From Bog-473 sp963753115 (lineage in GTDB: Bacteria > Actinomycetota > Acidimicrobiia > Acidimicrobiales > RAAP-2): a stretch of 64,000 nt of DNA. The stretch spans positions 1-64,000 of the forward strand of contig CAVWBB010000003.1 in the NCBI GenBank assembly GCA_963753115.1, read 5' to 3'. The position numbers and the translations under genes are program-made. Shown piece after piece: positions 34,183 through 43,543 of the stretch. The notes below the pieces were generated by a model. It did not search any database, had not been told where the DNA came from, and saw only the letters and a list, made by a program, of their open reading frames with translations. How positions within the stretch are numbered: the stretch's first letter is position 1; the number at the start of each line of letters is the position of its first letter.

Positions 34183-35364
34183 ATGACAAAGGCGGCGGGC
34201 GGCTCGGACGACAAAGCGGTGAAGGTTCCTCTCAACGACTTGGTGTCGGACGGCGGATGTCCAGTGATGGCAGCGCCGGACGCAATGCCGAGCGACACGC
34301 TGTACTACTGGGACTATCTCCACCTCGACTACCTGCTGAACGCGCAGACACCGAAGAGCGAAGAAGCCGGCGAGCTGGTGCACGACGAGTACTTCTTCAT
34401 TGTGGTGCACCAGACATACGAGCTCTGGTTCAAACAGATTCTCGTCGAGCTCGACTCGGTGATGGCCATCATGGCGCAGGAGCAGATTCCGGGGCGCGAG
34501 CTCGGCACCGTCCTGTCGAGACTTCGCCGCATCAATCAGATCCAGCGCCTCATGGTCGGGCAGATGGACGTGCTCGAGACCATGACGCCGCTTGATTTTC
34601 TCGACTTCCGTTCGCTTCTCCTCCCGGCCTCGGGATTCCAGAGCGTGCAGTTCCGGTTGATCGAGAACAAGTTCGGGCTCCTCGAACGCGACAGGTTGCA
34701 CATTGAGGGGCACAACTACGTGGCCACACTGCGCGACGACCACGGCCAGATGGTCATTCTGTCCGAGCAGTCCCCTTCGCTCTTCGATCATGTCGAGACC
34801 TGGTTGGCGCGCCTGCCCTTTGTGCGCACGGAGAGCTACGACTTCGCGACGGAGTACGAGAAGGCGGCCTCCGAGATGCACGCGGTCGGCCGGGCCAAGA
34901 TCGAAGGGCACCCCAACCTCGAAGACGATGCCCGCCGCAAGCAGCTCGACGCCTTCGAGAGCAGTGTGCGCCGATTCGGTGCCGTCTTCGACAAGGAGAG
35001 CTGGGCGCAGGACGTGCGTGAAGGAGGGCGGCGGTTCTCCTACGACGCGTTCATGGCCGCCCTCTTCCTCAACCTCTACCGCGAGGAGCCCCTGCTGCAG
35101 GTTCCCTTCCAGATCCTGGAGGTCCTCATCGACATCGACGAGATCCTGACGCTCTGGAGGCAACGGCATGCGCTCATGGCCCACCGGATGCTGGGGCGGA
35201 TCACCGGCTCGGCAGGGAGCGGCTACGCATACCTCGACGAGACGGCGAAGCGGTACACGCCCTTCAAGGACCTCTTCGACGTGGCCACCTATCTCGTGCC
35301 TCGCGCCGAGCGGCCGCCCTTGCCGGCGTCGCTCTTCAGCGGGGCCGATGGGCTGTCTTGGTAG
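34183..35364 (+). CDS. kynA: Tryptophan 2,3-dioxygenase
   Basis: 393 residues, longer than the bacterial norm (about 270-290) mainly at both ends. YYWDYLHLDYLL is the N-terminal helix and HDEYFFIVVHQTYELWFKQI carries substrate-binding residues of the family; LESTM-like segment QFRLIENKFG follows. Heme-dependent opening of the tryptophan indole ring gives N-formylkynurenine, the first step of the kynurenine pathway. No other kynurenine gene is nearby. The 217 bp upstream is gene-free and carries direct repeats, so regulation at this promoter is likely. The ATP-grasp gene follows 23 bp later. Confidence 0.9.
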   Translation: MTKAAGGSDDKAVKVPLNDLVSDGGCPVMAAPDAMPSDTLYYWDYLHLDYLLNAQTPKSEEAGELVHDEYFFIVVHQTYELWFKQILVELDSVMAIMAQEQIPGRELGTVLSRLRRINQIQRLMVGQMDVLETMTPLDFLDFRSLLLPASGFQSVQFRLIENKFGLLERDRLHIEGHNYVATLRDDHGQMVILSEQSPSLFDHVETWLARLPFVRTESYDFATEYEKAASEMHAVGRAKIEGHPNLEDDARRKQLDAFESSVRRFGAVFDKESWAQDVREGGRRFSYDAFMAALFLNLYREEPLLQVPFQILEVLIDIDEILTLWRQRHALMAHRMLGRITGSAGSGYAYLDETAKRYTPFKDLFDVATYLVPRAERPPLPASLFSGADGLSW

Positions 35365-35387
35365 GACGCGGCACGAACCGGGGCACA

Positions 35388-36719
35388 ATGGGCGGCGAAG
35401 GACGGGGTACCAATGAGCGGCGGATTGAGACACCCAGCAGCGACACGACCGCGTCCGTCGTGACGGAACCTCGTCGCCCGGTGCTGGCGATCGTGTACGG
35501 CGCGGGATCTTCCTCGCCCTTCGTCCTCTCGGAGGCTGCCTCGCCGATGTGCGACATCGTCTGGGTCGTCGATTCGAACGAACTCGACGACAAGCTGATG
35601 CTCAGGCTGCTCCGCAAGCTTGGGAAGACGGTCGACATTGCCGGCTTGTCGGGGGCCGAGGCGGCCGAGGCGTTGCGCCCGGTGCAGCCCGACGGCATTG
35701 TGGCGTACGCCGACGCCCACATGGCGACCGCCTCCGATCTGGCGGACCGGCTCGACCTCGACTACCACGACCAGGTGGTGGCAGGGAAGCTGCTCGACAA
35801 GGTCATACAGCGCCGGGCCCTGCGTGACGGGGGCCTCCCGGTGCCGGTGTGCGTCGTGGTGCCGGCGGACCCCACACCCGATGCGATGGACGCACTCGTC
35901 GCCGAAATCTCCTTCCCAGTGGTGCTCAAGCCTCGGCACGGGGCGGCCAGCAGAGAAACCCATCTTGTCCACGACGGGGACCACCTGCGGAAGCTGGTCG
36001 CCGAGCAGCCGCCCTCCGGTGCCGAACCGACCATGGTCGTCGAGGAGTACATGGTGGGCGCCTCGCCGCCGCCCAGTTCGCAGTTCAGCGACTACCTCTC
36101 CGTCGAGAGCGTGGTGGCCGACGGACAGATCAGCCATCTCGCCGTGACCGGTCGACTGCCGCAAGACGAGCCGTTCAGGGAGACGGGCCTCATCATCCCG
36201 ACCGACTTCGCACCTCCCCTGGTGGAGGAAGTCCTCCGCCTCGCCACGACCGCCCTGGAGGCGATGGGTGTCCGGACCGGGTGCTTCCACACGGAGATCA
36301 AGATCACCGACAAGGGACCGCGGGTCATCGAAGTCAACGGTCGGCTGGGTGGCTTCGTCCCGCAAGTGCTGCAGCTCGCCGCGCCTGCAGTAAACCTGTT
36401 CGAAATCTCCCAGCGGGTGGCACTCGGGGAGCACGTTGTCTGGGACGACCTCGTGCCAACCGACCAGATCGGGTACGTGGTCGTGCGGCAGCCGCCCATC
36501 GGCGCCCGCCGGGTGGCGAGCGTCGATGGACTCGACGAACTGGCTGCCTATCCGGGGGTAGACGCCGTCTTCCTCAGCCGCCGGCCCGGGGACGAGGTCG
36601 ATTGGCGCAAGGGCAGCCACGAATACGTGTTCTCCGTCCTCGGCTCCGTGCCCGAGTACGAGGACATGCGGGCGCTGCAGCAGTTCGTCGACGAGGCAGT
36701 CGTCGTGACGTATGACTGA
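35388..36719 (+). CDS. ATP-grasp domain protein, unknown substrate
   Basis: About 443 residues. An N-terminal Rossmann-like part (VLAIVYGAGSSSPFVLSEAA) precedes the ATP-grasp core: LLDKVIQRRALRDGGLPVP, VVLKPRHGAASRETHLVHD, and metal-site glutamates in CFHTEIKITDKGPRVIEVNG. This is the carboxylate-amine/thiol ligase arrangement (carboxyphosphate-type acyl-phosphate intermediates). It starts 23 bp after kynA, so an operon is likely, perhaps linking a kynurenine-like acid. The start is uncertain among TTG 35358, ATG 35388 and GTG 35460. Confidence 0.78.
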   Translation: MGGEGRGTNERRIETPSSDTTASVVTEPRRPVLAIVYGAGSSSPFVLSEAASPMCDIVWVVDSNELDDKLMLRLLRKLGKTVDIAGLSGAEAAEALRPVQPDGIVAYADAHMATASDLADRLDLDYHDQVVAGKLLDKVIQRRALRDGGLPVPVCVVVPADPTPDAMDALVAEISFPVVLKPRHGAASRETHLVHDGDHLRKLVAEQPPSGAEPTMVVEEYMVGASPPPSSQFSDYLSVESVVADGQISHLAVTGRLPQDEPFRETGLIIPTDFAPPLVEEVLRLATTALEAMGVRTGCFHTEIKITDKGPRVIEVNGRLGGFVPQVLQLAAPAVNLFEISQRVALGEHVVWDDLVPTDQIGYVVVRQPPIGARRVASVDGLDELAAYPGVDAVFLSRRPGDEVDWRKGSHEYVFSVLGSVPEYEDMRALQQFVDEAVVVTYD

Positions 36720-36762
36720 GGCGGGTCAAGCCAGCCCGTAACCCACCAGGGGTTCACCTTCC

Positions 36763-36778
36763 CTGACGTCGGTGTCAG
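36763..36778. promoter_or_regulatory. Operator-like dyad CTGAC-N6-GTCAG
   Basis: A 16-bp inverted repeat (arms CTGAC/GTCAG, 6-bp spacer) lies 18 bp before the GTG of the MFS-ABC fusion gene. A TetR- or GntR-type repressor could control the transporter operon here. No regulator is adjacent. Confidence 0.4.
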
Positions 36779-36796
36779 AGATAGAGTCCCCAGCCG

Positions 36797-39001
36797 GTGA
36801 CCGACGATCCGCTGTTCGACTTCGCCGTACCGGAGGATCTGCTGCGCGAAGCGGTCTCGCAGGTCAAGGACGCCGAGGTCGTGGCTGATCTGGAAGTCAT
36901 GCCGGGCACGGGCGAGGGCAAGCCGCCGGCGCTGATCGGCATCCTGAAGAGCTCGGGCTACGCACCGCTCGTCCTCATGACGGCGGCGGCCCTGGTACCG
37001 GGCACCTTCGGCAACGGGATCGCCCTCATCGGGAAGAACCTCGAGACCTCGTTCCACATGTCGAACGCCTCGCTCGGCGCGGTGGCCTTCATCGCCCAGG
37101 TCTCCCAGCTCCTCTGGGCCGTCCCGCTGGCGGTGTGGGCCGACCGGGGCAGCCGCAAACTCGTGGCAGGCGTCGCGCTGTTGGTCTTCGCCGTCTTCGG
37201 CAGCCTCATGGCGATCTCGCCCAACGTCTGGTGGTTCGCCTTCCTGTATCTCGCGGCCTCGGTCGGCACCGGGGTGAACAACACGGTGCACAACTCGTAC
37301 CTGTCGGACGCCTACCCGACGGAGTCGCGGGGCCGGATCTTCAGCTGGCACAACCTCTCCGACCCGTTGTCGCAGACGATCGGGATCCTGATCTTCGGCT
37401 ACGTCGTGACGGTCTCGCACAACTGGCGCTTCGGACTGCTGGTCGCGCTGGCCGGTATTCCGCTCGGCTTCGCACTCTTCACGCTGCGGGAGCCCGAAAA
37501 GGGGGCCAACGAGGCCAGCCACATCCTGAAGGCCTCGGGCATGGACCTCCAGTCGCAGCAGGAGAAGGCCCCCCGGGTCCTCCTCGGGTCCGCGGTGACC
37601 AGGCTGCTGCGGGTCCGGTCCCTCTATTTCGAGTTGGTGGCCGTGGCCATCCTGGGCTTTGCCGGAACGGGCGCACCGCTGTTCGGCAACCTCTTCTTCA
37701 TCGACAAGTTCCACCTCGACACCGCCTCGCGCAGCGAGGTGTACGCCATCATCGGGCTGGCCGCCTTCCTGGGGCTGCCGCTGGCCTACGTGTTCGGCGA
37801 CCGCTACTTCCGGCGGGCACCCCAACGGCCGCTGATCATCGCGGGCATCTGCATCACCGCGTACGGCGGGCTCTTCACGTTGTCGCTCTACGTGCCCCAG
37901 CTCTGGATGTGCGTGACCCTCCAATTCCTGGCCAGCGCCGCGGTCTCGCCGCTCGCCATCTGCATCTTCCTCACGCTGGCGGCCACCGCACCCCCCGAAA
38001 TGCGAACGATCTGTTTTGCCATGTTCGGCGTCTACTCGCTCGTGTTCGGCGGCTTCACGGGCTCGGTTGTCCTCGGCGCGGTGTCCGACGCCATCGGCGG
38101 CTTGCACGGCATTGTGGTGGCGCTCTCCTTCATCTTCCCGGTGTGCGCCATCGGCGGGCTCCTCCTCATCATCGGTTCGCGCAGCGTGCGGCGTGACATC
38201 ACCCTGGTCATCGAGGACGTGATTGAGCGCTACACCGAAGGGAAGCGGCGCCAGGCGGGTGGGGACATCCCCGCCGTCCAGATCCACAACCTCGACTTCT
38301 TCTACGACACCAACCAGGTCCTCTTCGATGTCAACCTCGAGATCGAAGAAGGGGAGATGGTCGCCTTGCTCGGGACGAACGGTGCCGGCAAGTCCACGTT
38401 GCTCCGCGCCGTCTCGGGGTTGTCGCACCCGCACCGCGGGGTGGTCCGGCTGTTCGGCATGAACTCGACCTATCTGGAGCCCGAGCAGATCATCGACCAG
38501 GGCGTGGCCCTGCTGGTGGGCGGGAAGATGACGTTCCCCGGCCTCAGCGTGCGTGACAACCTGCGCATCGGGGGCCACACGCTGCGGCGTGACCGGGCCA
38601 AGGCGCAGAAGGCGCACGACGAGGCGCTGGCCGCCTTCCCCGAGCTGACCGCCCGGCTGGACCAGCCCGCCGGCACGCTCTCGGGCGGTGAGCAGCAGAT
38701 GCTGGCGCTGTCGAGGGTGATGATGACGAGCCCGCGTCTGTTGATGATCGACGAGCTGGCCCTCGGCCTGGCGCCCATGACGGTGGAGCGGCTGATGGGG
38801 ATGGTGCGGCGCATCAACGAGTCCGGGACCACCGTGATCCTGGTGGAGCAGAGCCTGAACCGAGCCCTCAGCCTGGCCGAGCGCTGTTTCTTCATGGAGC
38901 GCGGCGAAATCCGCTTTGACGGGCCGACCTCCGAGCTCATGGCGCGCGACGACCTCCTGCGGCCCGTCTTCCTCGGCACCGCCGCCGCTGGCCTGTCATA
39001 G
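36797..39001 (+). CDS. MFS permease fused to LivF-type ABC ATPase
   Basis: 734 residues. About 45-460 is a 12-helix MFS unit (motif A-like PLAVWADRGSRKLVAG near 110). After a linker (VIEDVIERYTEGKRRQ) an ABC ATPase starts near 490: Walker A LGTNGAGKST (about 526), signature TLSGGEQQMLALSR (about 628), Walker B RLLMIDELALGLAP (about 647), and H-loop-like ILVEQSLNRAL. The ATPase is LivF-like (branched-chain amino acid family). It opens an operon with a LivHM permease, a LivG-like ATPase and a binding protein. A single chain with secondary-active and ATP-driven modules is highly unusual. Confidence 0.87.
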   Translation: MTDDPLFDFAVPEDLLREAVSQVKDAEVVADLEVMPGTGEGKPPALIGILKSSGYAPLVLMTAAALVPGTFGNGIALIGKNLETSFHMSNASLGAVAFIAQVSQLLWAVPLAVWADRGSRKLVAGVALLVFAVFGSLMAISPNVWWFAFLYLAASVGTGVNNTVHNSYLSDAYPTESRGRIFSWHNLSDPLSQTIGILIFGYVVTVSHNWRFGLLVALAGIPLGFALFTLREPEKGANEASHILKASGMDLQSQQEKAPRVLLGSAVTRLLRVRSLYFELVAVAILGFAGTGAPLFGNLFFIDKFHLDTASRSEVYAIIGLAAFLGLPLAYVFGDRYFRRAPQRPLIIAGICITAYGGLFTLSLYVPQLWMCVTLQFLASAAVSPLAICIFLTLAATAPPEMRTICFAMFGVYSLVFGGFTGSVVLGAVSDAIGGLHGIVVALSFIFPVCAIGGLLLIIGSRSVRRDITLVIEDVIERYTEGKRRQAGGDIPAVQIHNLDFFYDTNQVLFDVNLEIEEGEMVALLGTNGAGKSTLLRAVSGLSHPHRGVVRLFGMNSTYLEPEQIIDQGVALLVGGKMTFPGLSVRDNLRIGGHTLRRDRAKAQKAHDEALAAFPELTARLDQPAGTLSGGEQQMLALSRVMMTSPRLLMIDELALGLAPMTVERLMGMVRRINESGTTVILVEQSLNRALSLAERCFFMERGEIRFDGPTSELMARDDLLRPVFLGTAAAGLS

Positions 39002-39006
39002 GGCTG

Positions 39007-41013
39007 ATGCTCGCGCTCTCGGCCCCGAACTTCGTCCTCGTCCAGGGCGTCTTCTACGGGCTGGGCTTCGGGCTGCTGGCGCTGGGCCTTGTCCTCGTCT
39101 ACCGCACCAACCGGGTCCTGAACTTCGCCCAGGGCCAGATCGGCGTCATCGCCGCCGTGTTCCTCGTCAAGCTGACGGGAGACTTCCATTTCAACTACTG
39201 GTTCTCCTTGATGCTGTCCATCGCGCTGGCCGCCTTCGTCGGTGCGCTGTCCGAGCTCGTCCTGCGCCGGCTGTTCAGCCGACCGCGAGTCCTGGTCATG
39301 GTGGCCACCATCGGGCTCAGCTACGTGTTGTTGGCGTTGACCGCCCTGCCCTTCATCCGGCCCTCGAACCTCTACAAACCGGTGCCCGTGCCGTTCGACC
39401 TGTCGTTCTCGCTCGGCCCCTTCATCATCACGCCGACCGAAGTGCTCACGCTCATTGTCGCCCCCATCGTGACAGTGATCCTGGTGCTGGCCGTCCGCTT
39501 CACTTCCTGGGGGCTCGCCATGCGCGCCATGTCGGAGAACGCGGACTCTGCCCGCCTCTCCGGAGTGTGGATCCGTCGCACCTCGACGCTGACGTGGACG
39601 GTGGCGGGTGCGCTGTCAGCCTTCACGGCGATTCTCAACGCGCCCAACCAGACCAGCGCCCTCACGCAGGCGCTCTCGCCCGACCTTCTGCTCTATGCCC
39701 TGACCGCCGCGCTCATCGGGGCGATGGTCAACCTGACGGTTGCGTTCATCGCCGGGATCGGGATGGGTGTCTTCCTCGAGGTGCTCGAGTGGAACGTCCC
39801 TTCGCCGGCCAAGCAGCAGCTCATCATCTTCGTCATCGTCATGGTGGTCCTCCTGGTCCGGGTGGGCGCACTGCGCAAGGGGGCACGGACGGGGGAGCGG
39901 AGCACCTGGCAGCACGGGGCCGCAACGACCATGCGGTCGGGGGTGGACCAGCTGCGCCGACGGGTCTCGGTCACCGGGGTCTGGCTCGCCATCGGGCTCG
40001 CCATCTTGCTGCCCGCCCTGCTGTCCGTCGGCAACAACGTCCTGTTCAGCCAGATCTGCATCTTCGCGGTCATCGCTCTGAGCCTCACCATGCTCACGGG
40101 CTGGGCGGGCCAGGTCTCGCTCGGGCAGTTCGGTCTGGTCGCCGTTGGCGCGCTGGTGGCGGTGCACCTCGGCACCTCCTTGCCGTTGCCCATCGTGATG
40201 CTCTACGGCGGCGCCGTGACCGCGCTGGTCGCCATCATCATCGGGCTCCCGGCACTGCGCATGCCCGGCCTCTTCTTGGCGGTGACGACTCTGGCCTTCG
40301 CCATCTTCATGCAGAGCGCGGTGCTGGCCACCCCGTGCTTCACCGTGCCGGGCATCAACAAGACGCTGTGCACGGGGCTGCCCGATCCCGGCTACACGTT
40401 CCTCGGCCGCCCCTCGCTGTTCGGCATCAGCCTGGCCTCGCAGCAGTCCTTCGCCTGGTTCTCGCTCGGCGTGCTGTTCCTGTCCATCTTCATGGTGCGG
40501 ATCTGGCGCGACAAGGGCGTGGCGCGCCGCCTCGTCGCCGTGCGCGACAACGAACTGACCGCGGCGGCAATGGGCATCCCGATCCTGCGCACGAAGCTGC
40601 TTGCCTTCGGCCTCTCCGGTTTCATGGCGGGCTACGCCGGCGTCTGCTTCGCCTTTGCCACCCAGCAGCTCAACAACACCGACATCACCTTCGATCCAAC
40701 CACATCGTTCGTGATCATCTCCATGGTCGTCATCGGGGGATTGGGCTCCATTCCCGGTGCCATCCTCGGTGCCATCTACCTCGAGGGCCTTCCCGCGCTC
40801 TTCGGCGCCAACCAAACCATCCAGTTCATCACCAGTGGCCTGGGCCTGATCCTGTTCATCCTCTACTTGCCCGGTGGGCTGGCCGACCTGCTGCACCGCT
40901 CCGGCGACGTGGTGACGGTCGCCATCCGCGCTGCCCAGCAGCGGTTGAGCTCCCCGCACGCCGGGCCACCGGTCACGCCCGCGCTGGCCACTGACGGGGG
41001 GACCGAGCAATGA
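39007..41013 (+). CDS. Fused LivH-LivM ABC permease
   Basis: 668 residues. The first half (about 1-295) is LivH-like (FGLLALGLVLVYRTNRVLNF, AMRAMSENADSARLSGV), the second (about 325-640) LivM-like (ALSLTMLTGWAGQVSLGQFG, AVRDNELTAAAMGIPILRTK, VVIGGLGSIPGAILGAIY). Fusing both permeases into one chain gives a monomeric membrane core. It starts 6 bp after the MFS-ABC fusion and its stop overlaps the LivG ATG. Likely substrate class is amino acids, amides, urea or small organic acids. Confidence 0.9.
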   Translation: MLALSAPNFVLVQGVFYGLGFGLLALGLVLVYRTNRVLNFAQGQIGVIAAVFLVKLTGDFHFNYWFSLMLSIALAAFVGALSELVLRRLFSRPRVLVMVATIGLSYVLLALTALPFIRPSNLYKPVPVPFDLSFSLGPFIITPTEVLTLIVAPIVTVILVLAVRFTSWGLAMRAMSENADSARLSGVWIRRTSTLTWTVAGALSAFTAILNAPNQTSALTQALSPDLLLYALTAALIGAMVNLTVAFIAGIGMGVFLEVLEWNVPSPAKQQLIIFVIVMVVLLVRVGALRKGARTGERSTWQHGAATTMRSGVDQLRRRVSVTGVWLAIGLAILLPALLSVGNNVLFSQICIFAVIALSLTMLTGWAGQVSLGQFGLVAVGALVAVHLGTSLPLPIVMLYGGAVTALVAIIIGLPALRMPGLFLAVTTLAFAIFMQSAVLATPCFTVPGINKTLCTGLPDPGYTFLGRPSLFGISLASQQSFAWFSLGVLFLSIFMVRIWRDKGVARRLVAVRDNELTAAAMGIPILRTKLLAFGLSGFMAGYAGVCFAFATQQLNNTDITFDPTTSFVIISMVVIGGLGSIPGAILGAIYLEGLPALFGANQTIQFITSGLGLILFILYLPGGLADLLHRSGDVVTVAIRAAQQRLSSPHAGPPVTPALATDGGTEQ

Positions 41014-41873
41014 CGACGGTCGCCGAGAGCACGGTGGCCGTGCACCCCGCTCGCCTCCAGGTCGAGGATCTCGACGTCCGATTCGGGGGTGTGCACGCGC
41101 TCAACGGGGTGACGTTCGAAGCCGAGCCCGGTGCCATCGTCGGGTTGATCGGGGCGAACGGCTCGGGCAAGACGACGACGCTCGACGTGATCTCGGGGCT
41201 CGTGGCCCCCCAGTCCGGCTCCGTCCACCTGAATGACACCGACCTCACCGAGTATCTGCCCGAAGAGCGCCTCAGCGTGGGCATGGTGCGCTCGTTCCAG
41301 GACTGCCGGTTGTTCCCTGAGCTCACCGTGCTCGACGTGTTGCTGCTGAGCGAGGACGCGCGCAAGGAGGTGGCGGTGCTCTCCACGACCCTCCGCCTCC
41401 CGTGGGCCCGGCGGGCCGAGCACCGCAAGCTCGAGGCGGTGGACCAGGTGATTGCGGCCTTCGGGCTGGAGCGCTTCCGACACCACCGCACGGCGGAGCT
41501 CTCCACCGGGACGCGCCGGGTGGTCGACCTCGCCTCCATCGTCTTGGCCAGGCCGCGCCTGCTGTTGCTCGACGAGCCCACGGCGGGCATTGCCCAGCGG
41601 GAGGCCGAGGCCTTCATTCCGCTGCTGCGCCGCATCCACGAGGTGGCCGACACCACGATCGTTCTGGTGGAGCACGACGTGCCGCTGGTGTTCGAGCTCT
41701 GCTCCAAAGTCGTGGTCATGGAACTGGGTCGCGTGGTGGCTGCCGGGCCGCCCGAAGTCATCCGCGCTGACTCCAAGGCGCTGGCCGCCTACCTTGGTGC
41801 GAGCGACGAGGCCCTGATGGCATCAGGTCCGATCGGGGAGGGCGGCGGTGCAGACCGCCGTGAAGGAGGGTGA
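41010..41873 (+). CDS. LivG-type ABC ATPase with altered signature
   Basis: 287 residues. Walker A is GANGSGKTTT and Walker B LLLLDEPTAG, with VLVEHDVPLV as the H-loop. The signature reads LSTGTRRVVDLA rather than the usual LSGGQ or PYGQQR form. FQDCRLFPELTV holds the Q-loop. It pairs with the LivF-like ATPase of the MFS fusion, giving a complete ABC importer pair of different ATPases. ATGA overlap with the permease indicates coupled translation. Confidence 0.87.
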   Translation: MTTVAESTVAVHPARLQVEDLDVRFGGVHALNGVTFEAEPGAIVGLIGANGSGKTTTLDVISGLVAPQSGSVHLNDTDLTEYLPEERLSVGMVRSFQDCRLFPELTVLDVLLLSEDARKEVAVLSTTLRLPWARRAEHRKLEAVDQVIAAFGLERFRHHRTAELSTGTRRVVDLASIVLARPRLLLLDEPTAGIAQREAEAFIPLLRRIHEVADTTIVLVEHDVPLVFELCSKVVVMELGRVVAAGPPEVIRADSKALAAYLGASDEALMASGPIGEGGGADRREGG

Positions 41874-41875
41874 AG

Positions 41876-43439
41876 ATGGAAGCGAGCATGGAGGTTCCTG
41901 CGCACCGGAAGGTCGCAATCCATCCCCTGGCGCCATTGGGCCGGTCCTGGCGGCGCCTGCGCCGGCGTCCCCGCGCCACGCAGATACGCACTGCGCTGAT
42001 CATCATCGCCATCGTCGTCGGGCTCGTCGCCTGGCTCGTCCTCGCTCCCGCCGGCACCCCGGGCGGATCTGGCACCGCCGGCGCAGCCGAGGTGGCGTCG
42101 TCGGCCACGAAGGCAACGCCTCCCTCCCAAGCCAGCACCAGTACCCGCGGTGTCACCGCCACCAGCATCAACGTGGTGTTCCCCGTCGTGGCCATCAACA
42201 GCCTGGCGGGGAAGGAGGGCTTCGCCGAGGACAAGGAGTACAACGAGCAGATCCCGGCGATCCACCTCTACGTCGACCAGATCAACAAGAGCGGCGGCAT
42301 CAACGGCCGCAAGATCAACCCGATCATCGTCCAGTTCGATCCGACCAACAATGCCAACATGCAGTCGCTCTGCCGGCAGTGGACCCAGGGGAGCCCGGCG
42401 GTGTTCGCCGTCGTCGACGGCATCGGCACGTGGGAGCAGGACAACCAGCTCTGCGTCGCCCAGCAGGGGCAGACTCCGCTCCTGAGCGCATGGTCCACGA
42501 CGACCAACTGGACCAACCTGGCCTCGCCCTATCTGTGGTGGACCGGCCCGGACATGGCGCCGGTGCTGGCGGCCGTGGTGCAGTGGGGCGTGAGCTCGGG
42601 CCGCCTGGGCCACGGCAAGAAGGTCGGTGTGGTCGTCTCGGACCAGGCGGCCGACCAGGACGCGCTCAACGGCTTCCTCCTGCCCGATCTCAAGAAGGCG
42701 GGCATCACGCCGCTCGTCCAGACGGTGGCCGGCAGCGCGACCGCGACGGCGACGACCAACTCCGACGCGCAGCTGGCGGTGGAGAAGTTCAAGGCCGCCG
42801 GCGTGCAGTCCGTCATCCCGCTGCTGCCCGAGAACGCCTTCTTCCCCTACATCGGGGCGGAGAACGTCACAGCAGTGGTACCCCCAGCTGCTCCTGAGCG
42901 ACTACCAGTCGACGGTCGAGGTGGCGCTCGGGCTCATCCCGGTCCCGTACAACAAGGCGCTGAACGGGCAGGAGGGTGTGACCACCGAGACGCTGGGCGG
43001 CATCGACGACAACCGCCCCCAGGCCCAGGGCGGCTACGACCCCGGCGTGCGGTCGTGCTACACGACGTGGCACGCCTACCACCCGAAGCCGATCCCGGGG
43101 ACGCTCTACCACTACATCGAGGAGCAGGGCCCCATTCAAGCCTGGTGCGGGGCCATCCGTTTGTTCGCCGCGGCGGCCAAGGACGCCGGCAAGAGCCTGA
43201 ACCGGCGCACGTTCGTGACGGGCATGTCGAAGATCACGAACTACCCGGGCACGCTCTCACCTGTGTGGAGCTTCGGGCCGGACAAGTTCTATGGCCCGAC
43301 GCAGTACCAGGTCGTGAAGGTGCACAACAACGTGCCGAAGTCGGCCCTGTGCAAAATGCCCAAGAGCGGTAAGGCCCAGGGCACCTGCTGGGTGACGGTG
43401 CAGCCGTTCAAGCCACTGCCGGCAACCACCTCGGGCTGA
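41876..43439 (+). CDS. Periplasmic-binding-type substrate receptor of the Liv operon, frameshifted near 42870
   Basis: About 521 residues. A membrane anchor or signal (about 37-55, IIIAIVVGLVAWLVLAP), a Ser/Thr/Ala-rich spacer, then a type I periplasmic-binding fold (VTATSINVVFPVVAINSLAG, LYVDQINKSGGINGRKINPI). One extra base in GTCACAGCAG (about 42867-42873) splits it; after that the second frame continues with QQWYPQLLLSDYQST. ATG 41876 has the ribosome-binding site AAGGAGGG. It probably delivers substrate to the LivHM core. Confidence 0.83.
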
Positions 43440-43471
43440 CCGGAGGGACGCCCAGCCCCAGTCCGAGGTGG

Positions 43472-43485
43472 TCGTGGTACCACGA
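43472..43485. terminator. 14-bp perfect palindrome, possible terminator or operator
   Basis: TCGTGGTACCACGA lies 32 bp after the binding-protein stop and 58 bp before the next gene. It has no T-run, so it may be a regulatory site for the FtsX-like gene rather than a terminator. Confidence 0.3.
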
Positions 43486-43543
43486 GGCTCCCGCACCTGC
43501 TGACCCCATTGGCGTCCTGCCCACGATCGTGCAGGCTGGGGCG

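Noticed and set aside
33989..34186. Arg-rich 65-residue ORF before tryptophan dioxygenase
   Set aside because: It is made largely of the direct repeats and has no ribosome-binding site or family.
36548..38617. 689-residue minus-strand ORF opposite the MFS-ABC fusion
   Set aside because: Its product is His/Gln/Asp-rich with no domain, while the opposite strand has clear MFS and ABC motifs.
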